Assembly (NCBI GenBank): GCA_016870095.1 | Contig: VGCI01000002.1 | Location: forward strand, 228,213-292,212 | Direction of reading: 5' to 3' | DNA length: 64,000 nucleotides | Source of the DNA: Alphaproteobacteria bacterium | GTDB lineage: Bacteria; Pseudomonadota; Alphaproteobacteria; Paracaedibacterales; VGCI01 | Shown: positions 1 through 9,663 of the stretch, piece after piece | Layout: the number at the start of each line of letters is the position of its first letter | How positions within the stretch are numbered: position 1 is the first letter of the stretch | Position numbers and translations under genes: made by a program | The notes under the pieces: generated by a model | Database searches by the model: none | What the model was told of the DNA's origin: nothing | What the model saw: the letters and a program-made list of their open reading frames with translations, nothing else

Positions 1-49
1 TGGCTGTGGTGGAAACACTGTGGAAGTTCGAGTCTTCTCGACCGCACCA
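1..49 (+). tRNA. 3' part of a tRNA, probably tRNA-Leu
   Basis: The window opens inside a tRNA. Positions 22-38 form a T arm (stem GGAAG/CTTCT around TTCGAGT). Positions 39-45 are the 3' acceptor strand, A46 is the discriminator and CCA is encoded at 47-49. The bases before the T arm form a long variable arm (a GTG..CAC-like hairpin around 7-19), so this is a class II tRNA. Discriminator A fits Leu; Ser normally has G and bacterial Tyr is less likely with this arm. The anticodon lies outside the window. A run of seven T follows at 50-56 and probably ends transcription. Confidence 0.8.
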
Positions 50-67
50 TTTTTTTAAGGCTACCAA

Positions 68-96
68 TTGATTTCAATTTCATTGAAAATTGATAT
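68..96 (+). promoter_or_regulatory. possible maeB promoter
   Basis: TTGATT (68-73) and TGATAT (91-96) are 17 bases apart, upstream of the maeB ATG at 141. The spacer holds an inverted repeat, TTTCAAT (72-78) and ATTGAAA (82-88), with a three-base loop, which could be an operator. The -10 match is weak and the region is AT-rich, so this is tentative. Confidence 0.3.
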
Positions 97-140
97 CAAG
101 ATCTGAGTCTTTCAAGTTTTCAAATAAAGAGCAAACACGA

Positions 141-2429
141 ATGAAACCCGACACCCCATCAAAGCCTGATATTTACAAAGATTCCCTTGATTATCATCGT
201 TATCCCACTCCTGGTAAACTCTCTATCCACCCAACCAAACCTTTGGCAGATCAGCGAGATTTAGCTCTTGCTTATTCACCAGGTGTTGCCGGTGCGAGTC
301 GCGCCATTGTGGAAAATCCTGGAGAAGCTGCGAACCTAACAGCACGAAGTAACCTTATTGCCGTAATTTCAAATGGAACTGCCGTTCTCGGCCTTGGCAA
401 TATTGGCCCTTTAGCAGCCAAGCCTGTCATGGAAGGAAAAGCAGTTCTCTTTAAAAAATTTGCAGGCATAGATGTTTTTGACCTTGAGATCAATGAGAAT
501 GATCCTGACAAACTTGTCGATATTATTGCGGCTTTAGAACCAACCTTTGGCGGAATCAATTTAGAGGATATCAAAGCACCAGAGTGTTTTTACATCGAAA
601 AGAAGCTCAATGAACGGATGAAAATTCCTGTCTTTCATGATGATCAACATGGAACAGCCATCATTGTTTGCGCAGCAGTCCTTAATGGACTCAAGTTGGT
701 CAATAAGGATATTGCAAAAGTAAAACTTGTAACATCCGGTGCGGGTGCTGCAGCAATAGCTTGCATTGACTTGCTTGTAGGCCTTGGATTATCACCTCAG
801 AATATCATTTTGTGTGATAGCGTAGGTGTTGTTCATAAGAGTCGTAAAGAACATATGGACGACAGTAAGCAACGGTATGCGATTGATACACCTCACCGTA
901 CCTTAGCTGAAGCTTTAAAAGATGCAGATATATTTTTAGGCGTTTCCGTTGGCAATGTTGTCAAGGGAGATATGCTTACGGTCATGGCCCAAAATCCTTT
1001 AATTTTAGCCTTAGCGAACCCAGATCCAGAAATCCTCCCAGAAATTGTTCGGGAAGTGCGTCCCGATGCCATTATCGCCACGGGCAGAACAGACTATCCT
1101 AACCAAGTTAATAACGTATTATGCTTCCCTTTTATTTTTCGAGGAGCCTTGGATGTTGGTGCCACAACCATCAATCAAGAAATGAAAATTGCTTGCGTAA
1201 AGGCGATTGCAAGTCTTGCCCATGCTGAGGGTTCTGATGTTGCTTTTAATGCTTATGGTGGTGAAATGCATACCTTTGGGCCCAACTATATCATTCCAAA
1301 ACCCTTTGATCCTCGCCTCATTATGGAAATCGCTCCTGTTGTCGCTCTTGCAGCTATGGAAACAGGAGTAGCCACACGTCCTATTCAAGATATGGAAGCC
1401 TATAGACAAAAAATAAGTGAGTATGTCTATCGTTCTGCAATGGTTATGAAACCTATCTTCCAAAAAGCAAAGAAAAATCCTAAGCGGATTACGTTTGTAG
1501 AAGGAGAAGACATGCGCGTATTACGCGCAACGCAAATTTTGGTAGATGAGGGGTTTGCAAAACCCATATTGGTTGGACGTCCTATTGTGATTGAAAAGCG
1601 TATCAAACGACTCAGCTTGCGCCTCAAAGAAGGAACGGATTTTGAGATTATAGATCCCAATAAAGACAACCGATACAGCAGCTATTGGCATGCCTATCAC
1701 CAACTGACGGAACGAAAAGGAATCTCTCCGGAAGTCGCCAAGATTCTGACCCGTACAAGCCCTACAATTATTGGAGCCTTGACTGTCCATCTCGGTGATG
1801 CCGATACCATGATCTGTGGAGCCATTGGACGCTATCATATTCATCTTGAACATATTCGCCAAATTTTTGGCTCTTCCCCGGAGGATTCTAACGAACTTGC
1901 AGCCTTAGGTGTTTTAATCCGAGAAGATGGCGTTTTGTTTATTTGTGACCCTTACGTCAATCCTAACCCATCTCTTGAGCAAATTTGTCAAATGACCTTA
2001 ATGGCTGTAGATCAAGTCCGTCGTTTTGGCGTAACGCCTAAGGTTGCTCTCGTTTCTCACTCTAGCTTTGGGGCAGGAACAACGGAGTCTGCCTGCAAAA
2101 TGCGTCAAGCCACCGCTTGGCTCCATGCAAATGTACCGGATATCGAAGTGGAAGGGGAAATGCATGCAGATGCTGCACTTTCCGAAGCCATTCGCCAACA
2201 AATTTTCCCCAATTCAAAACTTCATGGGCAAGCCAATCTTCTCATCATGCCTTGTTTAGATTCAGCTAATATTGCTTTTAACATGGCAAAATCTCTTTGG
2301 AATGCCCTGACTGTTGGCCCCATTCTTATGGGGTGCTCCCAACCTGTCCATATTGTCACTCCTTCTGTAACTCCCCGCGGGCTTGTGAATATGGCAGCAC
2401 TTGCCGTCGTTGATGCAGACTCAAGATAG
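141..2429 (+). CDS. maeB: NADP-dependent malic enzyme with phosphotransacetylase-like C-terminal domain
   Basis: Catalyses oxidative decarboxylation of malate to pyruvate with NADP reduction, in the cytoplasm. The roughly 760-residue product has the two-part MaeB architecture. The malic enzyme part comes first, with the catalytic stretch [11 protein letters not shown] near residue 50, the metal-site motif FHDDQHGTA and an NAD(P)-binding GAGAAA stretch. From about residue 420 there is a phosphate acetyltransferase-like domain ([16 protein letters not shown] onward), which in MaeB proteins is thought to be regulatory (acetyl-CoA sensing). The frame is open to a TTG at 90, but AGAG at 128-131 sits nine bases before ATG 141 and the family length fits 141. 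It is a single gene between a tRNA and rpsT. Confidence 0.95.
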   Translation: MKPDTPSKPDIYKDSLDYHRYPTPGKLSIHPTKPLADQRDLALAYSPGVAGASRAIVENPGEAANLTARSNLIAVISNGTAVLGLGNIGPLAAKPVMEGKAVLFKKFAGIDVFDLEINENDPDKLVDIIAALEPTFGGINLEDIKAPECFYIEKKLNERMKIPVFHDDQHGTAIIVCAAVLNGLKLVNKDIAKVKLVTSGAGAAAIACIDLLVGLGLSPQNIILCDSVGVVHKSRKEHMDDSKQRYAIDTPHRTLAEALKDADIFLGVSVGNVVKGDMLTVMAQNPLILALANPDPEILPEIVREVRPDAIIATGRTDYPNQVNNVLCFPFIFRGALDVGATTINQEMKIACVKAIASLAHAEGSDVAFNAYGGEMHTFGPNYIIPKPFDPRLIMEIAPVVALAAMETGVATRPIQDMEAYRQKISEYVYRSAMVMKPIFQKAKKNPKRITFVEGEDMRVLRATQILVDEGFAKPILVGRPIVIEKRIKRLSLRLKEGTDFEIIDPNKDNRYSSYWHAYHQLTERKGISPEVAKILTRTSPTIIGALTVHLGDADTMICGAIGRYHIHLEHIRQIFGSSPEDSNELAALGVLIREDGVLFICDPYVNPNPSLEQICQMTLMAVDQVRRFGVTPKVALVSHSSFGAGTTESACKMRQATAWLHANVPDIEVEGEMHADAALSEAIRQQIFPNSKLHGQANLLIMPCLDSANIAFNMAKSLWNALTVGPILMGCSQPVHIVTPSVTPRGLVNMAALAVVDADSR

Positions 2430-2472
2430 GCATAATTTCTTTACTTTAGAGATTCTTGCCGACAATAAATGA

Positions 2473-2502
2473 TTGACGTGAGGGAAAGTTTTCAGGTATA
2501 TA
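2473..2502 (+). promoter_or_regulatory. rpsT promoter
   Basis: TTGACG (2473-2478) and TATATA (2497-2502) are 18 bases apart, about 40 bases upstream of the rpsT start. An overlapping TATACT (2499-2504) could serve as the -10 with a longer spacer. The -35 matches consensus at five of six positions. Confidence 0.55.
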
Positions 2503-2540
2503 CTAGTCAAATAATACTTTTTTATTAACTAAGGTGAATT

Positions 2541-2810
2541 ATGGCCAATCATACGTCCTCAAAAAAAGCGATTCGAAAAATTGCAACACGTACTGAGCAA
2601 AATCGTACACGTGTTAGCCGTATTCGTACATTTGTTAAAAAAGTTGAATCTCTCGTTGAATCCGGTAACCAATCAGAAGCTCTTGTTGCTTTACGAGAAG
2701 CTGAATCTGAAATCATGCGGGGCGTCACCAAAGGAACAATGCATAAAAATACAGCCTCTCGCAAAGTTTCTCGTTTATCTAAGCGAGTGAAAGCCTTAGC
2801 AGCTGCTTAA
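2541..2810 (+). CDS. rpsT: 30S ribosomal protein S20
   Basis: Primary 16S rRNA-binding protein of the small subunit. The 89-residue, highly basic product starts [14 protein letters not shown] and contains the S20 core pattern ([20 protein letters not shown] near the C terminus), matching the usual length of 85-90. AAGG at 2531-2534 gives a clear ribosome binding site. The gene has its own promoter. In many alphaproteobacteria rpsT lies next to dnaA, but here a ferredoxin-NADP reductase follows after 45 bases. Confidence 0.97.
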   Translation: MANHTSSKKAIRKIATRTEQNRTRVSRIRTFVKKVESLVESGNQSEALVALREAESEIMRGVTKGTMHKNTASRKVSRLSKRVKALAAA

Positions 2811-2855
2811 AGCTGCAAAAGGGCTACCGCTTTACCAAGCCGGAGCTCATATCCC

Positions 2856-3947
2856 ATGTCAATATTAAACCAAATTGAATCTCTTTTTGCGCAAGAAAGC
2901 CCAACCCATACAACGGATGTTGTGATAATTGGGGCTGGTCCTGTTGGGCTCTTTGCGGTATTTGAATGCGGCATGCTCAAATTAGATTGTCATGTGATTG
3001 ACTCTTTAAGCATGATTGGAGGACAGTGCGCTGCTCTCTACCCCGAAAAACCCATTTTTGATATTCCAGCCCACCCTCAAATCACCGGCGAGGGGCTCAT
3101 TGAAAATTTGCGTCAACAAATTGCCCCATTTAATCCAACTTATCACTTAAATCAGCAAGTAACCGCTATCAGCGCTGAAAATAATTCTAACCAAAGCTGG
3201 CGTGTGACCACCTCTCAAGGAACTCAAATACTAACAAAGACCATTATCATAGCTGCAGGTGTTGGTGCGTTTGGGCCCAATAGGCCTCCCTTGCCAAACA
3301 TAGAAAATTTTGAAGGCCAGTGTGTTCATTATTATGTAGGGTCACGAGAATCTTATAGGGGGAAAAAGATTGTTATCGCCGGGGGCGGTGACTCTGCCGT
3401 GGATTGGGCACTCTCTTTAAGCGAAGTGGCAAGTCATGTGTCCGTTGTTCATCGTCGCCCCAAATTTCGCGCGGCTCCTGAGAGCGAAGCCCGCCTCAAA
3501 GCTTTAGCTGATAAGGGCGTCATTGATCTGGTTGTCCCTTATCAATTAGCTGGATTAGAAGGAAATGGTGCACAATTGACCGACGTTATTGTCCAGTCCT
3601 TAGATGGGCAAACAAAAACTTTAGCCGCAGATGTGTTGCTGCCTTTTTTTGGGCTTTCTATGAATTTGGGGCCGATCGCAGAGTGGGGATTGAATTTGGA
3701 CAATCACCACATAACTATTGATCCTGCAACGGGCGCCACCAATCGCCCTGGCATCTATGCTATTGGCGATATTGCCACTTATCCTCATAAATTAAAGTTA
3801 ATTCTCAATGGCTTTGCAGAAGGGGCACAAGCTGCCCATGCTATACGCAAATTCCTCTATCCTGAGGAAATTTTACATTTCGAATATTCAACGACCAAAG
3901 GTGTGCCAACTCCAGAAGCTGAATTAAAATCTGCAACAGCAGCTTGA
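2856..3947 (+). CDS. ferredoxin/flavodoxin-NADP reductase, thioredoxin-reductase-like type
   Basis: Flavoprotein that moves electrons between NADPH and ferredoxin or flavodoxin. It has an FAD-binding GAGPVG at residues 26-31, the family-specific stretch GGQCAALYPEKP that follows the FAD fold, a NADPH-binding GGGDSAVDWA near residue 177, and a closing IYAIGDIATYPHKLKL for FAD contact. The redox CxxC of true thioredoxin reductases is absent, which identifies the YumC-like FNR type. At 363 residues it is slightly longer than usual. GGAG at 2842-2845 supports the ATG at 2856. It may share the rpsT transcript. Its partner ferredoxin is not in this window. Confidence 0.9.
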   Translation: MSILNQIESLFAQESPTHTTDVVIIGAGPVGLFAVFECGMLKLDCHVIDSLSMIGGQCAALYPEKPIFDIPAHPQITGEGLIENLRQQIAPFNPTYHLNQQVTAISAENNSNQSWRVTTSQGTQILTKTIIIAAGVGAFGPNRPPLPNIENFEGQCVHYYVGSRESYRGKKIVIAGGGDSAVDWALSLSEVASHVSVVHRRPKFRAAPESEARLKALADKGVIDLVVPYQLAGLEGNGAQLTDVIVQSLDGQTKTLAADVLLPFFGLSMNLGPIAEWGLNLDNHHITIDPATGATNRPGIYAIGDIATYPHKLKLILNGFAEGAQAAHAIRKFLYPEEILHFEYSTTKGVPTPEAELKSATAA

Positions 3948-3969
3948 AAATTCCGAAAAATAATGATTT

Positions 3970-5871
3970 TTAGTGAAAATCACCAATTTCAACCTCTGTA
4001 AAGTGATCAGATGAATCGACATGGAACCGTATACGATAGGCATCATTTACGCGGAAAGACCATTTGTTCGTTTCCTCTAATTTTTTTAGCTGCGAGTTAT
4101 GCCCTTTTAGATTGTTCCCTAATTCAAAAATGTTTTCACTCCTTCTTAAAATATTAAGAAGTTCAATAGCATTAGGAGGAAATGTTCCCGAATTTTGTGT
4201 AGTTAATATATCCACGACATTCTTTTGACACGAAATAATATTATTGGGCTCATCTTCCTTCTGTTGAATTTCTGGACTCCCCACTTGTTGTTCACTAGGG
4301 GAAGTCTGGTCACCTCGTCTCTTTTCTTTTTTCTTTAACTGTTCCTGCTCTAACGATAGTTCTCTTTTTTGATTAAGATTTAAGATTGGAAAGACCACAA
4401 AAGTAGGTTTGTCTGACCGATAATTTTCTCTACTTTTACGGCGAACTGCTTCTCTAAACTGTTTAGATACTTTCATCAAGTCTTCAACATTATTTTTCAT
4501 TTTCTCATGACATAACCTTGCTTGAAGTGCTAAGTCTGACTTTTCCTCGTTAAGACTTTCGGCATCAGTGGATACGGCTTCAATATTAGATACAAGTTTT
4601 TTCATAAGAAGAAGATATTCCGGATCAACTTGATATGTTTCTTGATCTTTTTCATATTGAGTCATATTTAACTCTTTTACAGTCCGCACCAATTCCTTAA
4701 TTTTTTGTTTGCGATCTTTAATAAACTGTTTCACAATAATTTCTCGCAAACTTGCAGGATTTGACTTTTGTTGTTTTATAGGCTTGTCTTTTTTCTTAGA
4801 ATTTGACGCAACACTTTGCGCGGATGAAGACTGAGAAGATGCTTCATGGAATTTACGACAAATTTCATATATACTTTCTGGATTCATATTTTCTGTCGTA
4901 GCATGAAACATTTCCCAAATGGCAGCTCTATCTTCCTCATTTTCAACAACCATATATAAAGAATACAATACAACCAAATCATCTAATTTTATTGCGTTAA
5001 CAAATTTCTTATAATGAGGATTGCCAAAAAGATCTTTTGAACCAAAGATTTTCTTGTATAGCTCAAAGGCTTCCCGATAACGCCCGCAATAAAAATAACT
5101 TTGAGCAAGTGTATGGGAGTATTCAGAAAGAAACAACGCTCTGATTACATCCGTAGCTTGCCATTTATGATGTACTGCATTTAATTCTTGAAAGGCCAGA
5201 TTATAACGAATGTGTTCAGCATATAGCTTTTTATCAGAGGTATACTTTAACAGTGCTACATAAGTTTCGATTAACTCTTCATTCGTAAGCCCAACTTTAA
5301 GATCTAATCCTTTTTTAAGCATCAGGTAAACTTCATCCCAAATCTCGCCGTAATCTTCACCCTTATAAATTTTAATTGTCGCACCCCTCAAGAGTGCAAA
5401 ACCAAACAATACATAATCTCTTGAAACAACATCTTTATCACTAACGGCTTGCTCCAGAATAAGTCGAACCAACCATATTGAGCGTGTATGTTCAGCCGTA
5501 ATTAATTTATCCAATACGGTTAAAGCCGCATGAACACGAGAAAAACTCATGACACATGCATAATCTCTAACGTCATTCAATAAAATTTTCTTATCCGGCT
5601 TTGGCAATAAAAATTGCTTCTTAAAATTCTCTTTTATTTTTCCCCCTACAGTTTCACAAAGCTGGACTGGTACCGGTTTTTTATCTCTGTTTAGAAAATA
5701 TCCGCGTTTTTGTTCTTCGTCGATTGCCGGCAAATATTTCATAACAATTGCCATTCGATTGGATAATGTTCTCCCAGACGATGGATTTTGCAACGCTTGA
5801 GAGCTTTCTGCAGCAAAAGTAGGGCCGAAAAGGAAAAAAAATGTAGAGAATATTATAAATTTTGTAATCAT
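3970..5871 (-). CDS. exported helical/coiled-coil protein with C-terminal HigB (RelE-like) toxin domain
   Basis: The 633-residue product starts with a signal peptide (hydrophobic residues 5-20, likely cut after TFA-A). It continues as a long helical region resembling TPR or HEAT-like arrays (about 90-340) and then a charged, Lys/Glu/Gln-rich coiled-coil (about 345-540). The last 75 residues match the C-terminal half of HigB-family RNases: NLKG near 587, KWSFRVNDAYRIRF at about 603-616, and the terminal VEIGDFH, where HigB proteins end in D-Y-H. The final His and the RVN..YRI.F strand are kept; Tyr is replaced by Phe. No antitoxin-like HTH gene is adjacent. Fusion of a signal peptide to a HigB domain suggests a secreted effector or toxin; that role is inferred. 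The N-terminal part matches no family I recognise. Confidence 0.8.
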   Translation of the reverse strand: MITKFIIFSTFFFLFGPTFAAESSQALQNPSSGRTLSNRMAIVMKYLPAIDEEQKRGYFLNRDKKPVPVQLCETVGGKIKENFKKQFLLPKPDKKILLNDVRDYACVMSFSRVHAALTVLDKLITAEHTRSIWLVRLILEQAVSDKDVVSRDYVLFGFALLRGATIKIYKGEDYGEIWDEVYLMLKKGLDLKVGLTNEELIETYVALLKYTSDKKLYAEHIRYNLAFQELNAVHHKWQATDVIRALFLSEYSHTLAQSYFYCGRYREAFELYKKIFGSKDLFGNPHYKKFVNAIKLDDLVVLYSLYMVVENEEDRAAIWEMFHATTENMNPESIYEICRKFHEASSQSSSAQSVASNSKKKDKPIKQQKSNPASLREIIVKQFIKDRKQKIKELVRTVKELNMTQYEKDQETYQVDPEYLLLMKKLVSNIEAVSTDAESLNEEKSDLALQARLCHEKMKNNVEDLMKVSKQFREAVRRKSRENYRSDKPTFVVFPILNLNQKRELSLEQEQLKKKEKRRGDQTSPSEQQVGSPEIQQKEDEPNNIISCQKNVVDILTTQNSGTFPPNAIELLNILRRSENIFELGNNLKGHNSQLKKLEETNKWSFRVNDAYRIRFHVDSSDHFTEVEIGDFH

Positions 5872-5956
5872 ATTTATGGTTATACTTAAGAATTGAAATT
5901 GCGTAGATGTATAGAAATACTATATTTTTCCAAATTTTGTCAAATAAAAGAGAATT

Positions 5957-8353
5957 TTAAGAAGCAAGATCCTGTTGAGCCACCAAGGGTACTCTACATG
6001 TGATAATAGTACCTTTTCCTTGAGTTGAATCGATACTAATGGAGCCCCCATGAAGTTCTATAAGGCTTTTGACAAGAGAAAGTCCCAAGCCTGCCCCAAT
6101 GGATCTTGATTTTGGATGATGGGGTCCTCGTTCAAAAAGTTTAAAAATGCGCGCGCGGTCATCATCATTAATTCCAACGCCCGTATCGTGAACAGCTAAG
6201 CAAAGCTCTTGGCCATCCCCAAATTGTTTGGTGAAAGCTTTCAGTTCAATTCGCCCCCCCGATGGCGTATATTTAATAGCATTACTCAACAAATTGAATA
6301 CAGCTTGCTTTAGTCGCCGTTCATCCCCAATAAATGTTTGGATTTTTGATTTATTTTCATGGGTAACATTGACGCCTTGATCATGCGACCGGTTATAAAC
6401 TAACCCCACCGCGCTAGCTAAGAAATTATCTAAATGAACAGGCTGTTCCGTTAATGTCATTTGACCAGCCTCAATACTGGCTAAATCTAAAATATCATTA
6501 ATAAGGGCTAATAATCTCTGGGCAGAATCCACAATGCCTCGGCAGTAATCTAATTGTCGCTCATTCAGATTGCCAAAATATTGGTTTGTTAGAATTTCTG
6601 CAAAACCAATAACAGTGTTCAGGGGAGCGCGTAATTCATAAGATACGTGAGACAAAAAATCCGACTTAATACGATCTGCTTGTTCCAAAGCTTGATTCCT
6701 CTCTTGCAAGGCTTGCTCAAATCTCCAACGATCTGAAACATCGATAAAACTGAGCAAATGAGAGCCGTCGGGTAACGGAACATAGGCGTATTGAATCATT
6801 GTTTTGTCCGCTCGATTGAATCGGCCCGTTTTGGGAACTCTTTGACTTATAATCGTTAAAAGACGCGCTTGGAATCCATTCCACTCCTCTTCGGTTGCAA
6901 ATGAGGGACGAATCTGTGCCAAAACTTCTGTTGCATGCCTTCCCGGTGTAATCTCTGACACATCGACTTGCCAAATACGAGCAGCGGCTGGATTGCTCAA
7001 GCGCAGTCGGCTATCACTTCCTAACACAACAATACCCTCATACAAATGATCTAAGGTTTCTTTTTGAACAGCAATAAGGGTATTGTAGCGCCGTTCTAAA
7101 GCCAATTTATCTGTAACATCGTCATACATGAATAATAACCCCCCCAAAGGATGGGGAGCAATCAGGAGACGCAAAATCTGATCATCGGGTTGATGAATAA
7201 GCTCCTGGATAGGCTGAAGGAGCGTTTTAAAAAGTTGAAGCCTGCCGCGTTTAAAGGCTTGAAAATCTGGATATTCAGGCAACTTACGTCGTTCCCGCAT
7301 ATCTTGCAAAACGTCCCCAAAAGTTGGTTTTGTATGAAGCCAAGCTTCTTCATATCCAAAAAGCTTTGTGTAAGCGTTGTTAAAAAATTCCAATCGTGTA
7401 TCCGCACCAAATACTGCGATTGGGGTTGAGAGTTGATGCAAAACTTCCTGATGAGCCAAAATATGCTTACTTAAATCTGAAGCCATCTCTTCACTATCTG
7501 TCAGATCAATTGCATATCCAACAGTTGCTCCCCCATCGTGAGCAACTTCTGTCATTTCCAGTAAACGTCGGAATCCATCTATGACAACATGTCCTCGTTG
7601 ACTTTGACTGTTGCCGGTTTGTCGAACTTTAAGTGCCAAATGGTGGGGGCTTGTACTGCGAGATTTTTCAATTAATTCCTTATGCTCTTGAGCGACTTGA
7701 GGAGGCGTACTTTCTAAAGCACCAGCGTAGGATTGGTTACAAAAAACGACCTGATTTTCAGCATTGCGATACCACAAAGCTACAGGAACAATATCAATCA
7801 TGGCTTGCAAAATTTCATGCTCAGCTCGCAATGTTTTGACTTCTTGGGTTAATCTCTGAGTTTCATAAGCCCGATCTGAGATATCGATCACCGACAAAAC
7901 AATAAGGGTATGTGAGGGTTGAACAAGACGCATCCCCTCAACTTGCACCAGTGTTTTCTGATCAAGAAGGGTTAATTGATGGGTAAAATTTTCTCCGGTT
8001 TGGTGCGCATTTTGAATCGCTTGATCCAACACAAATGCGGACTGATAATCGAACTGGTTCGTTACATCAACAACCTCGATGGGATGAGCAAGATTAAGGC
8101 CCAGTAACTTGGCAAAAGAACTCGAACATTTCACACGACTCTCAGTATCGCGCCACCAGCAACGGGCCTCAGGTATTCCTTCTAAGATTTTGAAGAGATC
8201 ATTTTGCGTATCTGAAACAATATGATGTTGATCATACAAATGACGCATATAGGTAAGTACGGGCAATCCGATGATACCCAAGATTCCAAGAATCAGACCT
8301 AGCAGTTCAAACCAGTTTAACAGTGGGGTTGTGGTAACAAGCCAGTCTAACAC
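5957..8353 (-). CDS. divL: DivL-like PAS sensor kinase with Tyr in place of the phosphoacceptor His
   Basis: Membrane-bound multi-PAS protein of 798 residues with a GTG start. One transmembrane segment (about 17-36) is followed by roughly four PAS-like regions (about 50-165, 180-290, 305-415, 430-545), a dimerisation helix and an ATPase domain. The H-box reads SHVSYELRAPLN. The phosphorylated His of the usual SHELR.PL is Tyr (residue 572), as in Caulobacter DivL, which has Tyr550 and similar length. The ATPase boxes look intact: NLLSNAIKYTP, DTGVGI and GAGLGLSLVKSL. DivL modulates CckA and so CtrA activity, at the cell pole in Caulobacter. The family has close PAS-kinase relatives, so the DivL assignment rests on the Tyr, the architecture and the length. 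Confidence 0.75.
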   Translation of the reverse strand: MLDWLVTTTPLLNWFELLGLILGILGIIGLPVLTYMRHLYDQHHIVSDTQNDLFKILEGIPEARCWWRDTESRVKCSSSFAKLLGLNLAHPIEVVDVTNQFDYQSAFVLDQAIQNAHQTGENFTHQLTLLDQKTLVQVEGMRLVQPSHTLIVLSVIDISDRAYETQRLTQEVKTLRAEHEILQAMIDIVPVALWYRNAENQVVFCNQSYAGALESTPPQVAQEHKELIEKSRSTSPHHLALKVRQTGNSQSQRGHVVIDGFRRLLEMTEVAHDGGATVGYAIDLTDSEEMASDLSKHILAHQEVLHQLSTPIAVFGADTRLEFFNNAYTKLFGYEEAWLHTKPTFGDVLQDMRERRKLPEYPDFQAFKRGRLQLFKTLLQPIQELIHQPDDQILRLLIAPHPLGGLLFMYDDVTDKLALERRYNTLIAVQKETLDHLYEGIVVLGSDSRLRLSNPAAARIWQVDVSEITPGRHATEVLAQIRPSFATEEEWNGFQARLLTIISQRVPKTGRFNRADKTMIQYAYVPLPDGSHLLSFIDVSDRWRFEQALQERNQALEQADRIKSDFLSHVSYELRAPLNTVIGFAEILTNQYFGNLNERQLDYCRGIVDSAQRLLALINDILDLASIEAGQMTLTEQPVHLDNFLASAVGLVYNRSHDQGVNVTHENKSKIQTFIGDERRLKQAVFNLLSNAIKYTPSGGRIELKAFTKQFGDGQELCLAVHDTGVGINDDDRARIFKLFERGPHHPKSRSIGAGLGLSLVKSLIELHGGSISIDSTQGKGTIITCRVPLVAQQDLAS

Positions 8354-8439
8354 AAAATTGATGCCCTTAAATTCAATTACAAAGCCTGAAGAAATTTTAA
8401 CAGGATTTTTATAATTTCGGAAAGGGCAAAAGGATGATC

Positions 8440-9447
8440 TTACAAGGTTTTACCAATAACTATCGCCACATCACTCATGCGATTCGCAAAACCCCATTCG
8501 TTATCATACCAAGACAAAATACGACAGAACTTTCCGCCTACAACTTGTGTTTGACCTATATCAAATATTGAGCTCGCGGGATGGTGATTAAAATCGATAG
8601 AAACCAAAGGACCACTCGTGACCTCCAATACCCCTTTCAATTTCCCTTGCGCAGCATTGGTCATTAATGTGTTAATTTCTTCCACACTTGTCTCCCGATT
8701 GGGCGTAAAGGTAAAGTCAATAAGAGATACGTTCGGTGTTGGAACACGAATGGCACATCCATCTAATTTTCCTTGTAGGCCGTGCAGAACCAAACCTAAA
8801 GCTTTAGCAGCACCGGTTGAGGTGGGAATCATTGAAACGGCTGCAGCACGAGCTCGATGCAAATCTTTGTGAAGTGTATCCACCAACCGCTGGTCACCTG
8901 TATAGGAATGAATTGTCGTCATATAACCTGCCTCAATACCAATTCCAGTGTGCAAAACATCTGCAACAGGTGCCAAACAGTTTGTCGTGCAAGATCCGTT
9001 AGAGATCACAAGATGATCTTGAGATATATTTTGATGATTAACCCCATAAACGACTGTAATATCCGCTCCCGTCGCCGGTGCTGAAATCAGGACACGCTTT
9101 GCTCCTGCAGTCAAATGTTTAGATGCGGAGGACTTATCCGTAAAATAACCCGAACATTCCATGACAATGTCAATGTTTAAATCTTTCCAGGGAAGTTTTT
9201 CAGGTTGAGGTTCGGCAAATACTTTAATCGGCCCCTGACCTACATCTAAAGAATCCCCAGATGTGGAAACTTTCCCTGTATATCGACCATGGACAGAATC
9301 ATATTTAAACATGTGGGCATTATCTTGAATTGAACCCAAGTCATTAATTGCAACAACGTGAATATCTTTACGACCACTTTCAACCAATGCCCGCAATACC
9401 ATCCGCCCAATGCGTCCGAATCCATTAATTGCTATTTTAATTGTCAT
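8440..9447 (-). CDS. gap: glyceraldehyde-3-phosphate dehydrogenase, type I
   Basis: Converts glyceraldehyde 3-phosphate to 1,3-bisphosphoglycerate with NAD in glycolysis/gluconeogenesis. The 335-residue product has the Rossmann start INGFGRIGRMVLRA, an acidic residue in INDLG (D36) that favours NAD, the catalytic SNGSCTTNC with Cys153, and the C-terminal SWYDNEWGFANRM. Length is normal. GAGGG about eight bases upstream of the ATG is the ribosome binding site, and a good promoter lies at 9495-9522. It stands alone; pgk and the tkt gene often beside it are not adjacent (tkt is 4.5 kb away). Confidence 0.97.
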   Translation of the reverse strand: MTIKIAINGFGRIGRMVLRALVESGRKDIHVVAINDLGSIQDNAHMFKYDSVHGRYTGKVSTSGDSLDVGQGPIKVFAEPQPEKLPWKDLNIDIVMECSGYFTDKSSASKHLTAGAKRVLISAPATGADITVVYGVNHQNISQDHLVISNGSCTTNCLAPVADVLHTGIGIEAGYMTTIHSYTGDQRLVDTLHKDLHRARAAAVSMIPTSTGAAKALGLVLHGLQGKLDGCAIRVPTPNVSLIDFTFTPNRETSVEEINTLMTNAAQGKLKGVLEVTSGPLVSIDFNHHPASSIFDIGQTQVVGGKFCRILSWYDNEWGFANRMSDVAIVIGKTL

Positions 9448-9494
9448 GTTTGTCCCTCATACCTTCATAATTTTCTCTAATCTCTTGATAACGG

Positions 9495-9522
9495 ATTATA
9501 CCCGCGTATTTAATTTTCGCAA
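9495..9522 (-). promoter_or_regulatory. gap promoter
   Basis: Read on the minus strand, TTGCGA (9522-9517) and a perfect TATAAT (9500-9495) are 16 bases apart, about 50 bases upstream of the gap ATG. This is one of the clearest sigma-70-type promoters in the window. Confidence 0.65.
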
Positions 9523-9663
9523 GAGCCCTCACTGACTTTGATTGTGCATTATCTTGAATATACAAAACATATTTGTAAAATCCTTTATCTCATTATACCC
9601 TATAGGAAGATACCCATTTGACGAGTAGCAGCTTATAATATCGCTAGTTTGGAGATTCGACAG

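Noticed and set aside
90..140. TTG extension of maeB by 17 residues
   Set aside because: No ribosome binding site before TTG 90, while ATG 141 has one and matches the family length; the extension covers the promoter-like region.
1119..1463. Minus-strand open frames inside maeB
   Set aside because: Antisense shadows of a well-supported enzyme gene without start signals or domain matches.
3964..3982. AT-rich hairpin between the FNR gene and the HigB-fusion gene
   Set aside because: Only A/T-dominated pairs over seven bases and it overlaps the stop codon; too weak to call.
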